Assembly (NCBI GenBank): GCA_038869515.1
Contig: JAWCQZ010000002.1
Coordinates: 186,001-250,000 of the forward strand
Length of the DNA: 64,000 bases
Direction: 5' to 3'
Source: JAWCQZ01 sp038869515 [NCBI: Halobacteria archaeon]
GTDB taxonomy: Archaea; Halobacteriota; Syntropharchaeia; JACQPP01
Positions 33,378 through 41,621 of this stretch are shown one piece after another. The translations under genes and the position numbers were made by a program. Below the pieces are notes generated by a model. That model saw nothing but the letters and a program-made list of their open reading frames with translations. It made no database searches and was not told where the DNA came from. Each line of letters begins with the position of its first letter. Position 1 is the stretch's first letter.

Positions 33378-34547
33378 TCATTTTTCCACCAGCCTCTTGC
33401 CGATGACGTCCAGCTGGATTTCCGACGTCCCCTCGAAGAGCGAGAAGACCTTCCCGTCCCGCCAGTAGCGCTGGACGTCGAACTCCTCGCTGTAGCCGTA
33501 GCCCCCGTGGATTTGGACCGCCTCGCGGGTGACGAACTCCACCATCTCGGCGGCGAAAGCCTTCGCCATCCCCGCCTCCAGGTCGCACCTCCCGCCGGTG
33601 TCCTTCATCCGGGCAGCGTAGTAGGTCAGCTGCCGCGCGGCCTCGAGGCGGGTCCGCATCTCGGCCAGTTTGTGCCGGATGACCTGGTGCTCGTGCAGTT
33701 TCTTCCCGAACTGGGTCCTCTGGTTCGCGTACTTCAGCGCCGCGTCGAAGGCCGCCTGTCCCACGCCCACCGCGCGCGCCGCGGTCTGGATGCGCGCGGT
33801 CTCGTAGGTGTTCATCAACTGGTAGAACCCCTTGTTCAACTCCCTGCCGACGATGTTCTCCTCCGGGACGAAGTAGTCCTCGAAGGAGATGGAGTAGCAC
33901 TTCATGCCCCGGTAGCCGATGTGGGGGATGTGCTCGCCGGTCAGGTTCGGGGGCTTGAACGTGTCCCCGGGCTCCTTCTCGACGAGGAACATCGTGAGCC
34001 CCTTGTGCTTGGGCTGGACCTTGGGGTCTGTCCGGGCGAGAAGCGTCAGGACTCCGGCGCGGTTGGCGAGCGTGCACCATGTCTTCTGGCCGTTGATGTG
34101 GTAGCCCCCCTTCACCTTGTCCGCCCGGCACTCGAAGGAGGCGGTGTCGCTCCCGTGGTTGGGCTCCGTGAAAGCGGCCGCGGGGAGGATTTTGCCCGAG
34201 GCCAGGAGGGGCAGCCACCTCTCCTTCTGCTCCTTCGTGCCGCTGTTCAGGAGGAGGGTCCCCGTGATGAGGCTCCGGGTCATGATGGAGCCCACGGAGA
34301 GCCAGCCGCGGCACAACTCCTCGGCCACCACGACCATCGCCTGGTGGTTGAGGCCGGAACCGCCGTACTCGGCCGGGAAGATGATGCCGAAATAGCCCAG
34401 GTCTCCCATCTGCTTGATGACGCCCATGGGAATTTCCTGGGACTTGCGGTCGAGGTCGCTCGCGACCGGCTCCACCTCCTTGGCGACGAAGTCCCGGACC
34501 GCGGTGCGAATCTCCTCGACGGCATCGGCTCCGCCGGCCGCGCTCAC
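33378..34547 (-). CDS. Acyl-CoA dehydrogenase
   Basis: A 389-residue FAD enzyme that makes 2,3-enoyl-CoA. Motifs are PAEYGGSGLNHQAMVVVAEE, AFTEPNHGSDTASFECRA for FAD/substrate binding, RTQFGKKLHEHQVIRHKLA, and IHGGYGYSEEFDVQRYWRDGK with FEGTSEIQ at the C-terminus; the Glu of FEGTSE is the likely catalytic base. GTG 34547 overlaps the stop of the preceding MaoC gene (GTGA), so they are coupled. Methylsuccinyl-CoA or isovaleryl-CoA-type substrates are possible. Confidence 0.9.
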   Translation of the reverse strand: MSAAGGADAVEEIRTAVRDFVAKEVEPVASDLDRKSQEIPMGVIKQMGDLGYFGIIFPAEYGGSGLNHQAMVVVAEELCRGWLSVGSIMTRSLITGTLLLNSGTKEQKERWLPLLASGKILPAAAFTEPNHGSDTASFECRADKVKGGYHINGQKTWCTLANRAGVLTLLARTDPKVQPKHKGLTMFLVEKEPGDTFKPPNLTGEHIPHIGYRGMKCYSISFEDYFVPEENIVGRELNKGFYQLMNTYETARIQTAARAVGVGQAAFDAALKYANQRTQFGKKLHEHQVIRHKLAEMRTRLEAARQLTYYAARMKDTGGRCDLEAGMAKAFAAEMVEFVTREAVQIHGGYGYSEEFDVQRYWRDGKVFSLFEGTSEIQLDVIGKRLVEK

Positions 34548-35038
34548 GGCGACCTCTTGCGGATGAGATTGGTGCGGGTGTAGTCGAGCACCATCTCGTC
34601 CCTCTGGTTGTAGGCCTTCGTGCGGACCTTGAGGACCCCCTGGCCCGGGCGGCTCTCGCTGACCCGCGTCTCGAGGACCTCGCTCTGGGCCCGGAGGGTG
34701 TCGCCCGGGTAGACCGGCCGGTGGAAGGTCATCTCCCCGTAGCCCAGGAGAGCGGTCGCCTGCTCCGAGATGTCCTCCACGCTCATCCCGAGGACGATGT
34801 TGAACACGAGCCAGGGGCAAACCACTATGTCCGGGTGGCCCTGGGATTGCGCGTGGGAGCGGTTGAAGTAGAGCGGGTTGTAGTTCATGGTCTGGGTCGC
34901 GAAGGCGACCGCCTCGGCCTCGGTAACGGTCCGGCCGTAGTGGTGGTGGTAGGTCTCGCCCACCTTGAAATCCTCGAAATGGCGCCCACGCTCGCAGAGC
35001 CGCTCGCGCTTCGCCGTGGCGGCGGGCTGGGAAGCCAT
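34544..35038 (-). CDS. MaoC-like hotdog dehydratase/hydratase
   Basis: A 164-residue protein with HFEDFKVGETYHHHYGRTVT, FATQTMNYNPLYFNRSHAQS carrying the hydratase Asn/His region, GYGEMTFHRPVYPGDTLRAQ and a C-terminal KVRTKAYNQRDEMVLDYTRT. It heads the four-gene operon; a GGATTTATTTAGG box lies about 25 nt before ATG 35038. Together with the second MaoC gene it may form a two-subunit hydratase. Confidence 0.85.
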   Translation of the reverse strand: MASQPAATAKRERLCERGRHFEDFKVGETYHHHYGRTVTEAEAVAFATQTMNYNPLYFNRSHAQSQGHPDIVVCPWLVFNIVLGMSVEDISEQATALLGYGEMTFHRPVYPGDTLRAQSEVLETRVSESRPGQGVLKVRTKAYNQRDEMVLDYTRTNLIRKRSP

Positions 35039-35076
35039 GGCTCCGAGGATGGAAGTTGCCTAAATAAATCCAACCC

Positions 35077-36318
35077 TCACTCCGCGCCCATCTTGACATC
35101 CAAAACGTCCAGTTCGAGGACCTCGACGGCGGCCCCGAGGAGCCCGGCGAGACTCGGCTCGGTCCGCCCCCCATCCCCCGTCAGCAGCTCCTTCACGTAG
35201 AGTCCCGCCTCGGTCTCGATTTCCGCCTCCGCATCGAGCCCCCGGTCGGCCGGGGCGCGGGAGAGGAGGCGGACGGAGTGGACCTTCCGCTCGCGGAACC
35301 TGTCCGCCCGCCGGTGGGCGACCCGGGCGGGGGTCTGCTGGCGGATGGTGGCGACGAGGGAGGCGAGGGTCCGCTCCAGGGCCTCCCCGTCCGGCGCGGG
35401 GGCGACCCGAAACCTCACCCGGTAGGTCTTGTCGAACCTCTCCTCCTTCAGCCGGACCACCTCGTCGGGGAGGGAGGGGCGGAGCCCCTCGACCTCGACC
35501 TTCGAACCGGTCGCCTCGTTGATCCTGCGGGCGAGAGCGTCGAGGTCGGCCGTCCGCCTCCTCGGTTCCAGGAGTTCCAGCACGAAGGGGCGGCCCCGGC
35601 CGAGCATCCGGGCGTCGATGTCTTCACGACCCGCGCCGTGGAGGACTCCGTCCTTCGCCGAATACGCCTCGACGGCCGGCTCCCGGATAATCTCCTCCAC
35701 CGACTCGGCGTACATCTTCCCCGTTCCACCGCACCGCGGGCACCCCCTCCCCCGGCACTCCCTGCAGGGCCAGCGGGTCTGGGGGATGTCCCGGACCAGT
35801 TTCCGGTAGCGTCCGAAAAGGAAGAGGGAGTTGACGGTGACCTCGACCCTGTCCCGGGAGAGGTCCAGGAGGATGGCCACATCGGGCCTGTCGGCGGCCA
35901 GGCGCTTTCCCAGGCGGGCCTTCAGAGACTCGCCCGCCAGGCGGTTCATCTCCATCCGGAAGGGCTCCGCCCACCGGGCCCCGAACCTCGCCCAGAGCGC
36001 CTCCTCCGCTTCGACCAGCAGCCCCCCCGGCCGCGTCCCAACCTGGAAGTTCTCGAACTCCAGCCCCTCCACGGCCCGGGCGGCCCGTTCGGCCCAGGAG
36101 TCGAGGGAGCGGAAGATTCCGGAGCAGATGTCGCACCGGTCCCCGGGGGGCAGCCGGAGACGCGCCCGGATGGATGTTCCCCGGGCCTCCAGTTCTGGGC
36201 CGGGAAGCCTGGCGAACTGGCGTCCGAGGCAGTGGTTGCAGAGGGAGAGCTCCCTCCGCATGGCCCGGGCAAGGCGGGGCCGTTCCGGGTCGGCCAGAAA
36301 CGCGGCGATGAACTCCAC
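35077..36318 (-). CDS. pus10: tRNA pseudouridine synthase Pus10
   Basis: A 413-residue enzyme that makes pseudouridine 54/55 in archaeal tRNA. The N-terminal Zn module has CNHCLGRQF and CDICSGIF, a THUMP-like region follows, then CRECRGRGCPRCGGTGK, another Cys cluster. The catalytic domain contains GAGREDIDARMLGRGRPFV with the nucleophilic Asp. GTG 36318 is used (VEFIAAFLADPERPRLARAM); the frame runs further upstream without conserved sequence. It ends 38 bp before the MaoC promoter region of the next operon. Confidence 0.93.
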   Translation of the reverse strand: MEFIAAFLADPERPRLARAMRRELSLCNHCLGRQFARLPGPELEARGTSIRARLRLPPGDRCDICSGIFRSLDSWAERAARAVEGLEFENFQVGTRPGGLLVEAEEALWARFGARWAEPFRMEMNRLAGESLKARLGKRLAADRPDVAILLDLSRDRVEVTVNSLFLFGRYRKLVRDIPQTRWPCRECRGRGCPRCGGTGKMYAESVEEIIREPAVEAYSAKDGVLHGAGREDIDARMLGRGRPFVLELLEPRRRTADLDALARRINEATGSKVEVEGLRPSLPDEVVRLKEERFDKTYRVRFRVAPAPDGEALERTLASLVATIRQQTPARVAHRRADRFRERKVHSVRLLSRAPADRGLDAEAEIETEAGLYVKELLTGDGGRTEPSLAGLLGAAVEVLELDVLDVKMGAE

Positions 36319-36529
36319 GGCGATGCCAGATGGTTCCCGCGCTCTTTGAGCCTTTCCCGTCCCGTTGCTACCCTGCACGTGGCGAAATAAACGTCCGATA
36401 GAGGCCCGAAAACCGGCTTTGGAGGCTCGGTGAAAGTGAAACAAACAGGGAAGATAATGAAGCAAAATTCACGGAATAAGAAAGTTTATATAGCCCCTGC
36501 CCGTGTAGCGATTGCCACGGAGGGGATGG

Positions 36530-36892
36530 ATGACAGCGGATGCTCGCGCGAAGATATTGGCATATCTTACCGACGGCGCCGACAAGGGGCCGCGCTACTA
36601 CAAGTCGAAGCACATCGCCTCTGAACTCGACCTGACCCCGAAGGAGGTGGGGGTCAACATGGGGATCCTCCAGGGCCGGGCCTCCGACCTCCGCATCGAG
36701 AAGTGGGGCTACTCGAAGAGCACCACGTGGCGGGTGGAGCGCGTGGCCGTCCTGAACGGCAACGGCCTTGCGACGCTGCCACCCGCCGTTTCTCCCTCCA
36801 GGCAAAACGGCCACGCCGAGACCGCGCCCCCCGTGAACGGCGCGGCCAGCGGCAACGGCCACTCGGGGCAGGCCGAGGGCTCCGGCGCCTGA
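36530..36892 (+). CDS. Winged-helix protein of the archaeal DUF7123 type
   Basis: A 120-residue protein. The first 75 residues form a compact winged helix: KILAYLTDGADKGPRYYKSK, HIASELDLTPKEVGVNMGIL, then RIEKWGYSKSTTWRVERV. This matches a small archaeal family known mainly from haloarchaea as DUF7123 (recalled, not searched). The tail is Asn/Gly/Pro-rich and probably disordered. AGTTTATATAGCC about 36-46 nt before the ATG is a strong promoter-like box. It precedes dnaG. Confidence 0.65.
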   Translation: MTADARAKILAYLTDGADKGPRYYKSKHIASELDLTPKEVGVNMGILQGRASDLRIEKWGYSKSTTWRVERVAVLNGNGLATLPPAVSPSRQNGHAETAPPVNGAASGNGHSGQAEGSGA

Positions 36893-37003
36893 CGGCGCCG
36901 CCCAAAGAAAACTTCTTAAGGGTTCCCCGGTTAAAGCGGGGGTGGTCCGCCGGTTCGCGGACCCTTACCCGACCATGATGCCCGATGTCCAAAGGAGGTG
37001 CAG

Positions 37004-38260
37004 ATGCAGGAGAGCGAGACAACCAAGTATGTCATTCGCGCTTCCATCGCCACGGAAGGAGTGGTTGAGAAGCCCGACGTCATAGGCGCCGTCTTCGGTC
37101 AGACCGAGGGGCTCCTGGGCGAGGACTTGGACCTGCGCGACCTGCAAAAATCGGGACGCATCGGCCGCATCGAGGTCAACATCGAGACGAAGGGGGGCAA
37201 GACCAAAGGGGAGATCGTCATCCCATCGAGCCTCGACAAGACCGAGACCGCCATCCTCGCGGCCTCCCTCGAGACCATCGACCGCATCGGCCCCTGCGTG
37301 GCCGCCATCTCGGTCGCCAAGGTCGAGGACCTCCGGGCGTCGAAGCGGAAGAAGGTGGTGGAGCGGGCCAAGGCCCTCATGCAGGAGATGACCACCGGGG
37401 CCCCCGAGTCCTCGGAGATCACCGGGGAGGTCAAGGCGAGCCTCCGCGTCGAGGAGATCAGCACCTTCGGCCCCGAGAAGCTCCCCGCCGGGCCCGCGGT
37501 CGAAGAGTCGGACGCCATCATCATCGTCGAGGGGCGGGCCGACGTCCTGAACCTCCTCCGCGGCGGAATCAAGAACACCGTGGCCATCGAGGGGACCAAC
37601 GTGCCCCCCTCGGTCGCCGAGTTGACCAGGAAGAAGACGGTCACCGCCTTCGTGGACAGCGACCGGGGCGGCGACCTCATCCTCAAGGAACTGTTCCAGG
37701 TCGCCGAAATCGACTTCGTGGCCCGGCCGCCCGAGGGGCGGTCCGTCGAGGACCTGACCCAGAAGGAGATCATCAAGGCCCTCCGGGGCAAGATTCCCGC
37801 CGACTCCTACAAGCTCGGAGGCCGCCGCGCCCTCAAGGAGGCGGAGCGGCGCATGGAAGCCCGGCCCGCGCCCCGGATGGAGCGCGCCGAGGCCCCTCCC
37901 CCGCCGAGGCGGGAGGCGACCCCCGCAGCCCCCGTGGACGGCCGCTTCGAGAGCCTCCGGACCCTCCTGCAGGAGTTGAACGGCTCCCTCCAGGCCCGCC
38001 TCCTCGACGCGGAGCAGAAGCCGATGAAGGAGGCCCCCGTCCGGGAGGTCGTGGACGCCCTCCAGGCCACCGAGGGGGTCCAGGCCGTGGTCTTCGACGG
38101 CATCATCACCCAGCGCATCCTTGACGCCGCGGAGGAGAAGAAGGTTGGCTGGGTCGCCGGCATCCGGATCGCCGAGGGCGTCCGGGTTCCCCAGGGGGTC
38201 CGTGTGGTCACCGCCCAGGCCGCCGCGCCGCGCGCCGACTTCGGGCGCCGGGGCCGGTGA
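37004..38260 (+). CDS. dnaG: DnaG-like primase (archaeal)
   Basis: A 418-residue archaeal DnaG. The TOPRIM domain has IIIVEGRADVLNLLRGGIKN with the catalytic Glu and TAFVDSDRGGDLILKEL with the DxD. KYVIRASIATEGVVEKPDVIGAVFGQTEGL is the conserved N-terminus. In archaea DnaG is also a structural cap of the RNA exosome. A long Pro/Arg linker separates the TOPRIM part from a C-terminal region (ALQATEGVQAVVFDGIITQR). ATG 37004 follows AAGGAGGTG at good spacing. Confidence 0.95.
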   Translation: MQESETTKYVIRASIATEGVVEKPDVIGAVFGQTEGLLGEDLDLRDLQKSGRIGRIEVNIETKGGKTKGEIVIPSSLDKTETAILAASLETIDRIGPCVAAISVAKVEDLRASKRKKVVERAKALMQEMTTGAPESSEITGEVKASLRVEEISTFGPEKLPAGPAVEESDAIIIVEGRADVLNLLRGGIKNTVAIEGTNVPPSVAELTRKKTVTAFVDSDRGGDLILKELFQVAEIDFVARPPEGRSVEDLTQKEIIKALRGKIPADSYKLGGRRALKEAERRMEARPAPRMERAEAPPPPRREATPAAPVDGRFESLRTLLQELNGSLQARLLDAEQKPMKEAPVREVVDALQATEGVQAVVFDGIITQRILDAAEEKKVGWVAGIRIAEGVRVPQGVRVVTAQAAAPRADFGRRGR

Positions 38261-38272
38261 ACCGCCGCCGGT

Positions 38273-38512
38273 TCACAGCGGGGCGCGTGTCCGTCCAAGG
38301 GGGCGAGTTCCTTCTGCAGGAGCGGGAGTTCGCGGGGCTGGAGGCTCCGGGGGCTGACCGAGACGATGGGTCGGGCGTCGTCCCGCGCGACGATCTCCTT
38401 GAGGTGGAAGAGCAACCGGGCGGAGGAAGACCCCGTGGTGCTCCCTGGCGTAGGCGGTACAGGCCGCGAAGGGGGCCAGGAACAGGGCCAGGAGAGCGTC
38501 CAGTTGGGCCAC
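38273..38512 (-). other. Possible broken small gene between dnaG and nac
   Basis: The 323-bp gap 38261-38583 shows no complete gene. On the minus strand one frame opens with a hydrophobic segment (MAQLDALLALFLAPFAACTA then YAREHHG), and another frame continues with protein-like sequence (LLFHLKEIVARDDARPIVSV and LQPRELPLLQKELAPLDG). Joining them needs a frameshift near 38440. This may be a decayed secreted protein or chance. An in-frame 79-residue reading also exists. Confidence 0.25.
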
Positions 38513-38583
38513 ACGGGAAGGAGGGGGGGCCGCGAGGCCGAACGGCGCCGAGGCGCCGATGCCGGGGGAGGGCCATGGGCCCC

Positions 38584-38931
38584 CTACCCCTTCTTCAGCC
38601 TCAGAATCGCCGCCGCAAGGTCCCCGCCCGCCTGCCTGAGAGCCTCCCGCGCCTCCTCCTCCGAGGCCCCCGCCTGCTCCCGGACGAGGGCGACGTCCTC
38701 TCCGGATGGCTCCGCGGGCGCTGCCGGAGCTCCGGCTCCCGGGGCCTCATGGCGCGGGTTCCCCATCACCTGGTAGGCCTTTCCCGCCCCGGGGACCGCC
38801 ATGGCGGTGACCGAGGGCTTGTCGAAGACGATGTTGCCGGACGTGGTCTCGATGACCACCCGGGTGGCGTTGACCTCCTCCACCTTCATCTGGCGGACCA
38901 TCTGCTGCAACTTTCGGGGATCCAGCCGCAT
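38584..38931 (-). CDS. nac: Nascent polypeptide-associated complex protein (NAC)
   Basis: A 115-residue archaeal NAC that binds nascent chains at the ribosome as a homodimer. The N-terminal RKLQQMVRQMKVEEVNATRV and IVFDKPSVTAMAVPGAGKAY form the NAC strands, and the C-terminal UBA domain is VALVREQAGASEEEAREALR. Start ATG 38931 fits; AAGTTTCATACC lies about 26 nt upstream. Confidence 0.92.
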   Translation of the reverse strand: MRLDPRKLQQMVRQMKVEEVNATRVVIETTSGNIVFDKPSVTAMAVPGAGKAYQVMGNPRHEAPGAGAPAAPAEPSGEDVALVREQAGASEEEAREALRQAGGDLAAAILRLKKG

Positions 38932-39080
38932 GGGGAGAGAGGGAATCCGGGAGGTATGAAACTTCCCGCTGCAATTGGCTTGGCAGTCTTCGGCCTTGTT
39001 CCGGGCCGGCGGTCGGGCCTCGAGCTCGTCGGCGGCTGTGACGCGGGCTCGCGCAGGCGGTCGAATGGCCCCAACGCGCT

Positions 39081-40109
39081 CTATGTTGCCGCCCTCTTGA
39101 CCGGCACCCACGGCTTGTGCTCCTTGCGGAACGGGTGCTTCACCAATGCCGCCACGGCGCAGAACTCCAGGACCCAGAGATGGAGGATGAGCCCGAAGAA
39201 GACGCCGAAGAACTGCCCGGTGCTCCGCCGGCTCATCCAGAGGCGCTTCGCGTAGAGGGGGATGGCGAACGAGAGCAGCCCGATGAAGAGCGGGAAGACG
39301 AAGAGGGAGGCGGCGCCGAACTTGACCCGCCCCTTCACCGGGGCGCGCAGGATGGCCCGGACCTGCCCGAGCCCCTCGATGGCGCCCGTGAGCCACCGGA
39401 TGCGCTGCCGGACGAGGTCCCGGAGGGTCTCGGGGGCCTGCTCCCCCATGCGGGTCCTCTTGGTGAACTTGGCCCGCATCCCCGCCGCCGTGAGCCGGTT
39501 GATGAACTCGACGTCCTCGCAGGTCACAGTTTCGTCCAGCGGGTTCGCCCGGAGGGTGTCGCCCGCGACGACCCCGTTGGGGCCGTTGAACATCGAGTAG
39601 CCGCCGATGTGGTCGAAGACGCGGTAGAGGTCGGAGAGGACCTTGTACTCCGCCTCGACCCAGCGGGTGACCCAGGTGGAGTCGGGGTTGGTGATGATGC
39701 GGGGCCCGGAGGCGACGAAACTCCCCGGGTTCTCCCGGAGGGTCGCCAGGCACTCCTCCAGGAAGTCGGGGTCGGGCCGGGCGTCCACGTCGAAGATGGC
39801 AACGCAGTCCCAGGTCGAGCCCTTCATCGCGTCGTTGATGGCCCCCGCCTTCTTCCCGCGCGGGTTCTCGCGTCTCACGACCCGGGCCCCGGGGATGTCG
39901 CGGGCGTTCGGCCCGTCCCAGAGGAAGAGGAGGTCGAAGTCGCCCCGCATCTGCCGCATCGCCCGCGCCGAGCGCTCCACGATTTCGGGGGGCTCGTAGG
40001 GAGAGACCGGGACGAGGACGGCGACGCCGCCTCGAACCGACAGGCCGGAAGAGGGTCCGGATTCGAGGCCTCGGTAGCCGGAAGAGACCGGCGGGGGGGT
40101 CGGAGCCAT
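39081..40109 (-). CDS. Family 2 glycosyltransferase with C-terminal membrane helices
   Basis: A 342-residue processive-type GT2 enzyme. VAVLVPVSPYEPPEIVERSA is the nucleotide-sugar opening; CVAIFDVDARPDPDFLEECL has the DxD-like metal motif; TCEDVEFINRL carries the catalytic-base ED, and RQRIRWLTGAIEGL is the Q/RxxRW motif. Two or three membrane helices end the protein. Substrate unknown, perhaps a lipid-linked or surface polysaccharide. Start 40109 lies about 26 nt from the ATTTAA box shared with the divergent XRE-CBS gene. Confidence 0.85.
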   Translation of the reverse strand: MAPTPPPVSSGYRGLESGPSSGLSVRGGVAVLVPVSPYEPPEIVERSARAMRQMRGDFDLLFLWDGPNARDIPGARVVRRENPRGKKAGAINDAMKGSTWDCVAIFDVDARPDPDFLEECLATLRENPGSFVASGPRIITNPDSTWVTRWVEAEYKVLSDLYRVFDHIGGYSMFNGPNGVVAGDTLRANPLDETVTCEDVEFINRLTAAGMRAKFTKRTRMGEQAPETLRDLVRQRIRWLTGAIEGLGQVRAILRAPVKGRVKFGAASLFVFPLFIGLLSFAIPLYAKRLWMSRRSTGQFFGVFFGLILHLWVLEFCAVAALVKHPFRKEHKPWVPVKRAAT

Positions 40110-40131
40110 CCCCTTCCCGGGCACCGCAACA

Positions 40132-40137
40132 TTAAAT
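40132..40137. promoter_or_regulatory. Shared TATA-like box for GT2 and XRE-CBS genes
   Basis: CATTAAATCC (GGATTTAATG on the other strand) lies 23-28 nt from the GT2 start at 40109 and 27-32 nt from the regulator start at 40164, serving both directions. Confidence 0.5.
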
Positions 40138-40141
40138 CCCC

Positions 40142-40154
40142 GGGTAAATTACCC
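40142..40154. promoter_or_regulatory. Palindromic putative operator of the XRE-CBS regulator
   Basis: GGGTAAATTACCC is a perfect palindrome around a central A, followed by a further half-site-like AAGGTAA. It sits between the TATA-like box and the regulator ATG, where binding would block transcription start. Autoregulation by the XRE-CBS protein is inferred. Confidence 0.55.
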
Positions 40155-40163
40155 AAGGTAATC

Positions 40164-40763
40164 ATGCCCCGGGAACCGGAGCCCCCCTCCGCCGGCCACG
40201 TCGAACTCCTCCACAGCCTCCGGGAGCAGCGGCAGCGCCTCGGCCTGACCCAGGCCGAACTGGCCCGCCTCGCCGGGGTGAGCCAGGCCCTCGTGGCCCG
40301 CATGGAGTCGGCGAACCCGAAGACCCGCATCGACCCGCGGCTGAGCACCTATGTCCGGGTCCTCCGGGCGATGGAGCAGACGGAGCAGAAGCGGGTCACC
40401 GCCAGCCGCGTCGCCCACTCTCCGGTCCTCTCCGCCGCCGCGGACGACACCCTCGAGGAGGTGGCGCGGGTCTTCGAGAGGGAGTCGATCTCCCAGATGC
40501 CGGTCATCCAGGGGGGCGTCCAGGTAGGCTCCGTCTCCGACCGCGCCATCGCCCGCGTTCTCGCCCGGGGCGACCCGAAGCGCATCTCCACCATGCGGGT
40601 CCGGGATGTCATGGAGGAGCCCTTCCCCACGGTCGGCCCCGCCGAGACCCTGGAGACTCTCTCCGTCCTCCTCGAGAGGCACGGCGCGGTCCTGGTGCAG
40701 GAGCAGGGCCGGGTGGCGGGGGTCATCACGAAGCACGACGTCATGGGGCTCTTGCGAAAATAG
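40164..40763 (+). CDS. XRE-type transcriptional regulator with two CBS domains
   Basis: A 199-residue protein. Residues about 14-60 are an XRE helix-turn-helix (LREQRQRLGLTQAELARLAG then VSQALVARMESAN). Two CBS repeats follow: DDTLEEVARVFERESISQMP with GVQVGSVSDRAIARVL, then MEEPFPTVGPAETLETLSVL with AGVITKHDVMGLLRK. CBS pairs usually sense AMP, ATP or S-adenosylmethionine. It is divergent from the GT2 gene and followed by thi4 after 48 bp. Confidence 0.9.
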   Translation: MPREPEPPSAGHVELLHSLREQRQRLGLTQAELARLAGVSQALVARMESANPKTRIDPRLSTYVRVLRAMEQTEQKRVTASRVAHSPVLSAAADDTLEEVARVFERESISQMPVIQGGVQVGSVSDRAIARVLARGDPKRISTMRVRDVMEEPFPTVGPAETLETLSVLLERHGAVLVQEQGRVAGVITKHDVMGLLRK

Positions 40764-40811
40764 GCCGGTCCTTCGGGGCAACCTTTTTGACCCTGCCTCC
40801 ACACCGGGGGG

Positions 40812-41609
40812 ATGCCCATCTTCGACCCGGTCGGCGAGAAGGAGATCACCCGCGCCATCCTGTCGGGCTTCTCCGCCCTGATGCAGGAGTATGCGGACGC
40901 CGACGTCCTCATCGTGGGTGGCGGCCCCTCGGGCCTCATGGCGGCCCGCGACCTGGCGAAGCAGAAGGTGCGGGTCCTCGTCATCGAGCGCAACAACTAC
41001 CTCGGCGGCGGCTTCTGGATCGGCGGATTCCTGATGAACACCATCACCGTCCGCGCCCCGGCCCAGAAGGTCCTCCAGGAACTCGGGGTCCCGGTGAAGG
41101 AGTTCAGCCGCGGGCTCTATGTGGCCGACGGGCCCCACGCCTGCTCGAAGCTCATCGCCGCCGCCTGCGACGCGGGGGCGAGAATCCTCAACATGGCGGC
41201 CCTGGAGGACGTGGTGGTCCGGGAGAACCGGGTGGCGGGCGTCGTCATCAACTGGACCCCGGTCGAGTCGATGCCCCACGAGGTCACCTGCACCGATCCC
41301 ATCTGCCTCGAGTCGAAACTGGTGATCGACTCCTCGGGCCACGACGCGGTGGCCGTCCGGGCCCTGGAGCGGCGTGGCATCACCAAGACCGTGGGCGAGG
41401 GGCTCATGTGGGTCGAGAAGAGCGAGGACGCCGTGGTCGAGTACACCTCGGAGGTCTACCCCGGCCTCGTCTGCTCCGGCATGGCGGTCTCGTCGGTCTT
41501 CGGCCTCCCCCGGATGGGGCCGACGTTCGGCGCAATGCTCCTGTCGGGACAGCGCGCGGCCCAGGTGGCCCTGCAGAAGTTGAAGGAAGTCCGGGTCAAG
41601 GCGAAATAG
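40812..41609 (+). CDS. thi4: Thiazole synthase Thi4 family
   Basis: A 265-residue Thi4 protein that builds the thiazole half of thiamine from NAD, glycine and sulfide. ADVLIVGGGPSGLMAARDLA binds NAD/FAD, LGGGFWIGGFLMN is a family segment, LVIDSSGHDAVAVRAL and GPTFGAMLLSGQRAAQVAL complete the fold. C160 (in EVTCTDP) aligns with the sulfur-donating Cys of eukaryotic THI4, where methanogen enzymes have His. The chemistry may therefore be single-turnover. Confidence 0.92.
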   Translation: MPIFDPVGEKEITRAILSGFSALMQEYADADVLIVGGGPSGLMAARDLAKQKVRVLVIERNNYLGGGFWIGGFLMNTITVRAPAQKVLQELGVPVKEFSRGLYVADGPHACSKLIAAACDAGARILNMAALEDVVVRENRVAGVVINWTPVESMPHEVTCTDPICLESKLVIDSSGHDAVAVRALERRGITKTVGEGLMWVEKSEDAVVEYTSEVYPGLVCSGMAVSSVFGLPRMGPTFGAMLLSGQRAAQVALQKLKEVRVKAK

Positions 41610-41621
41610 TCCGGGACCCCC

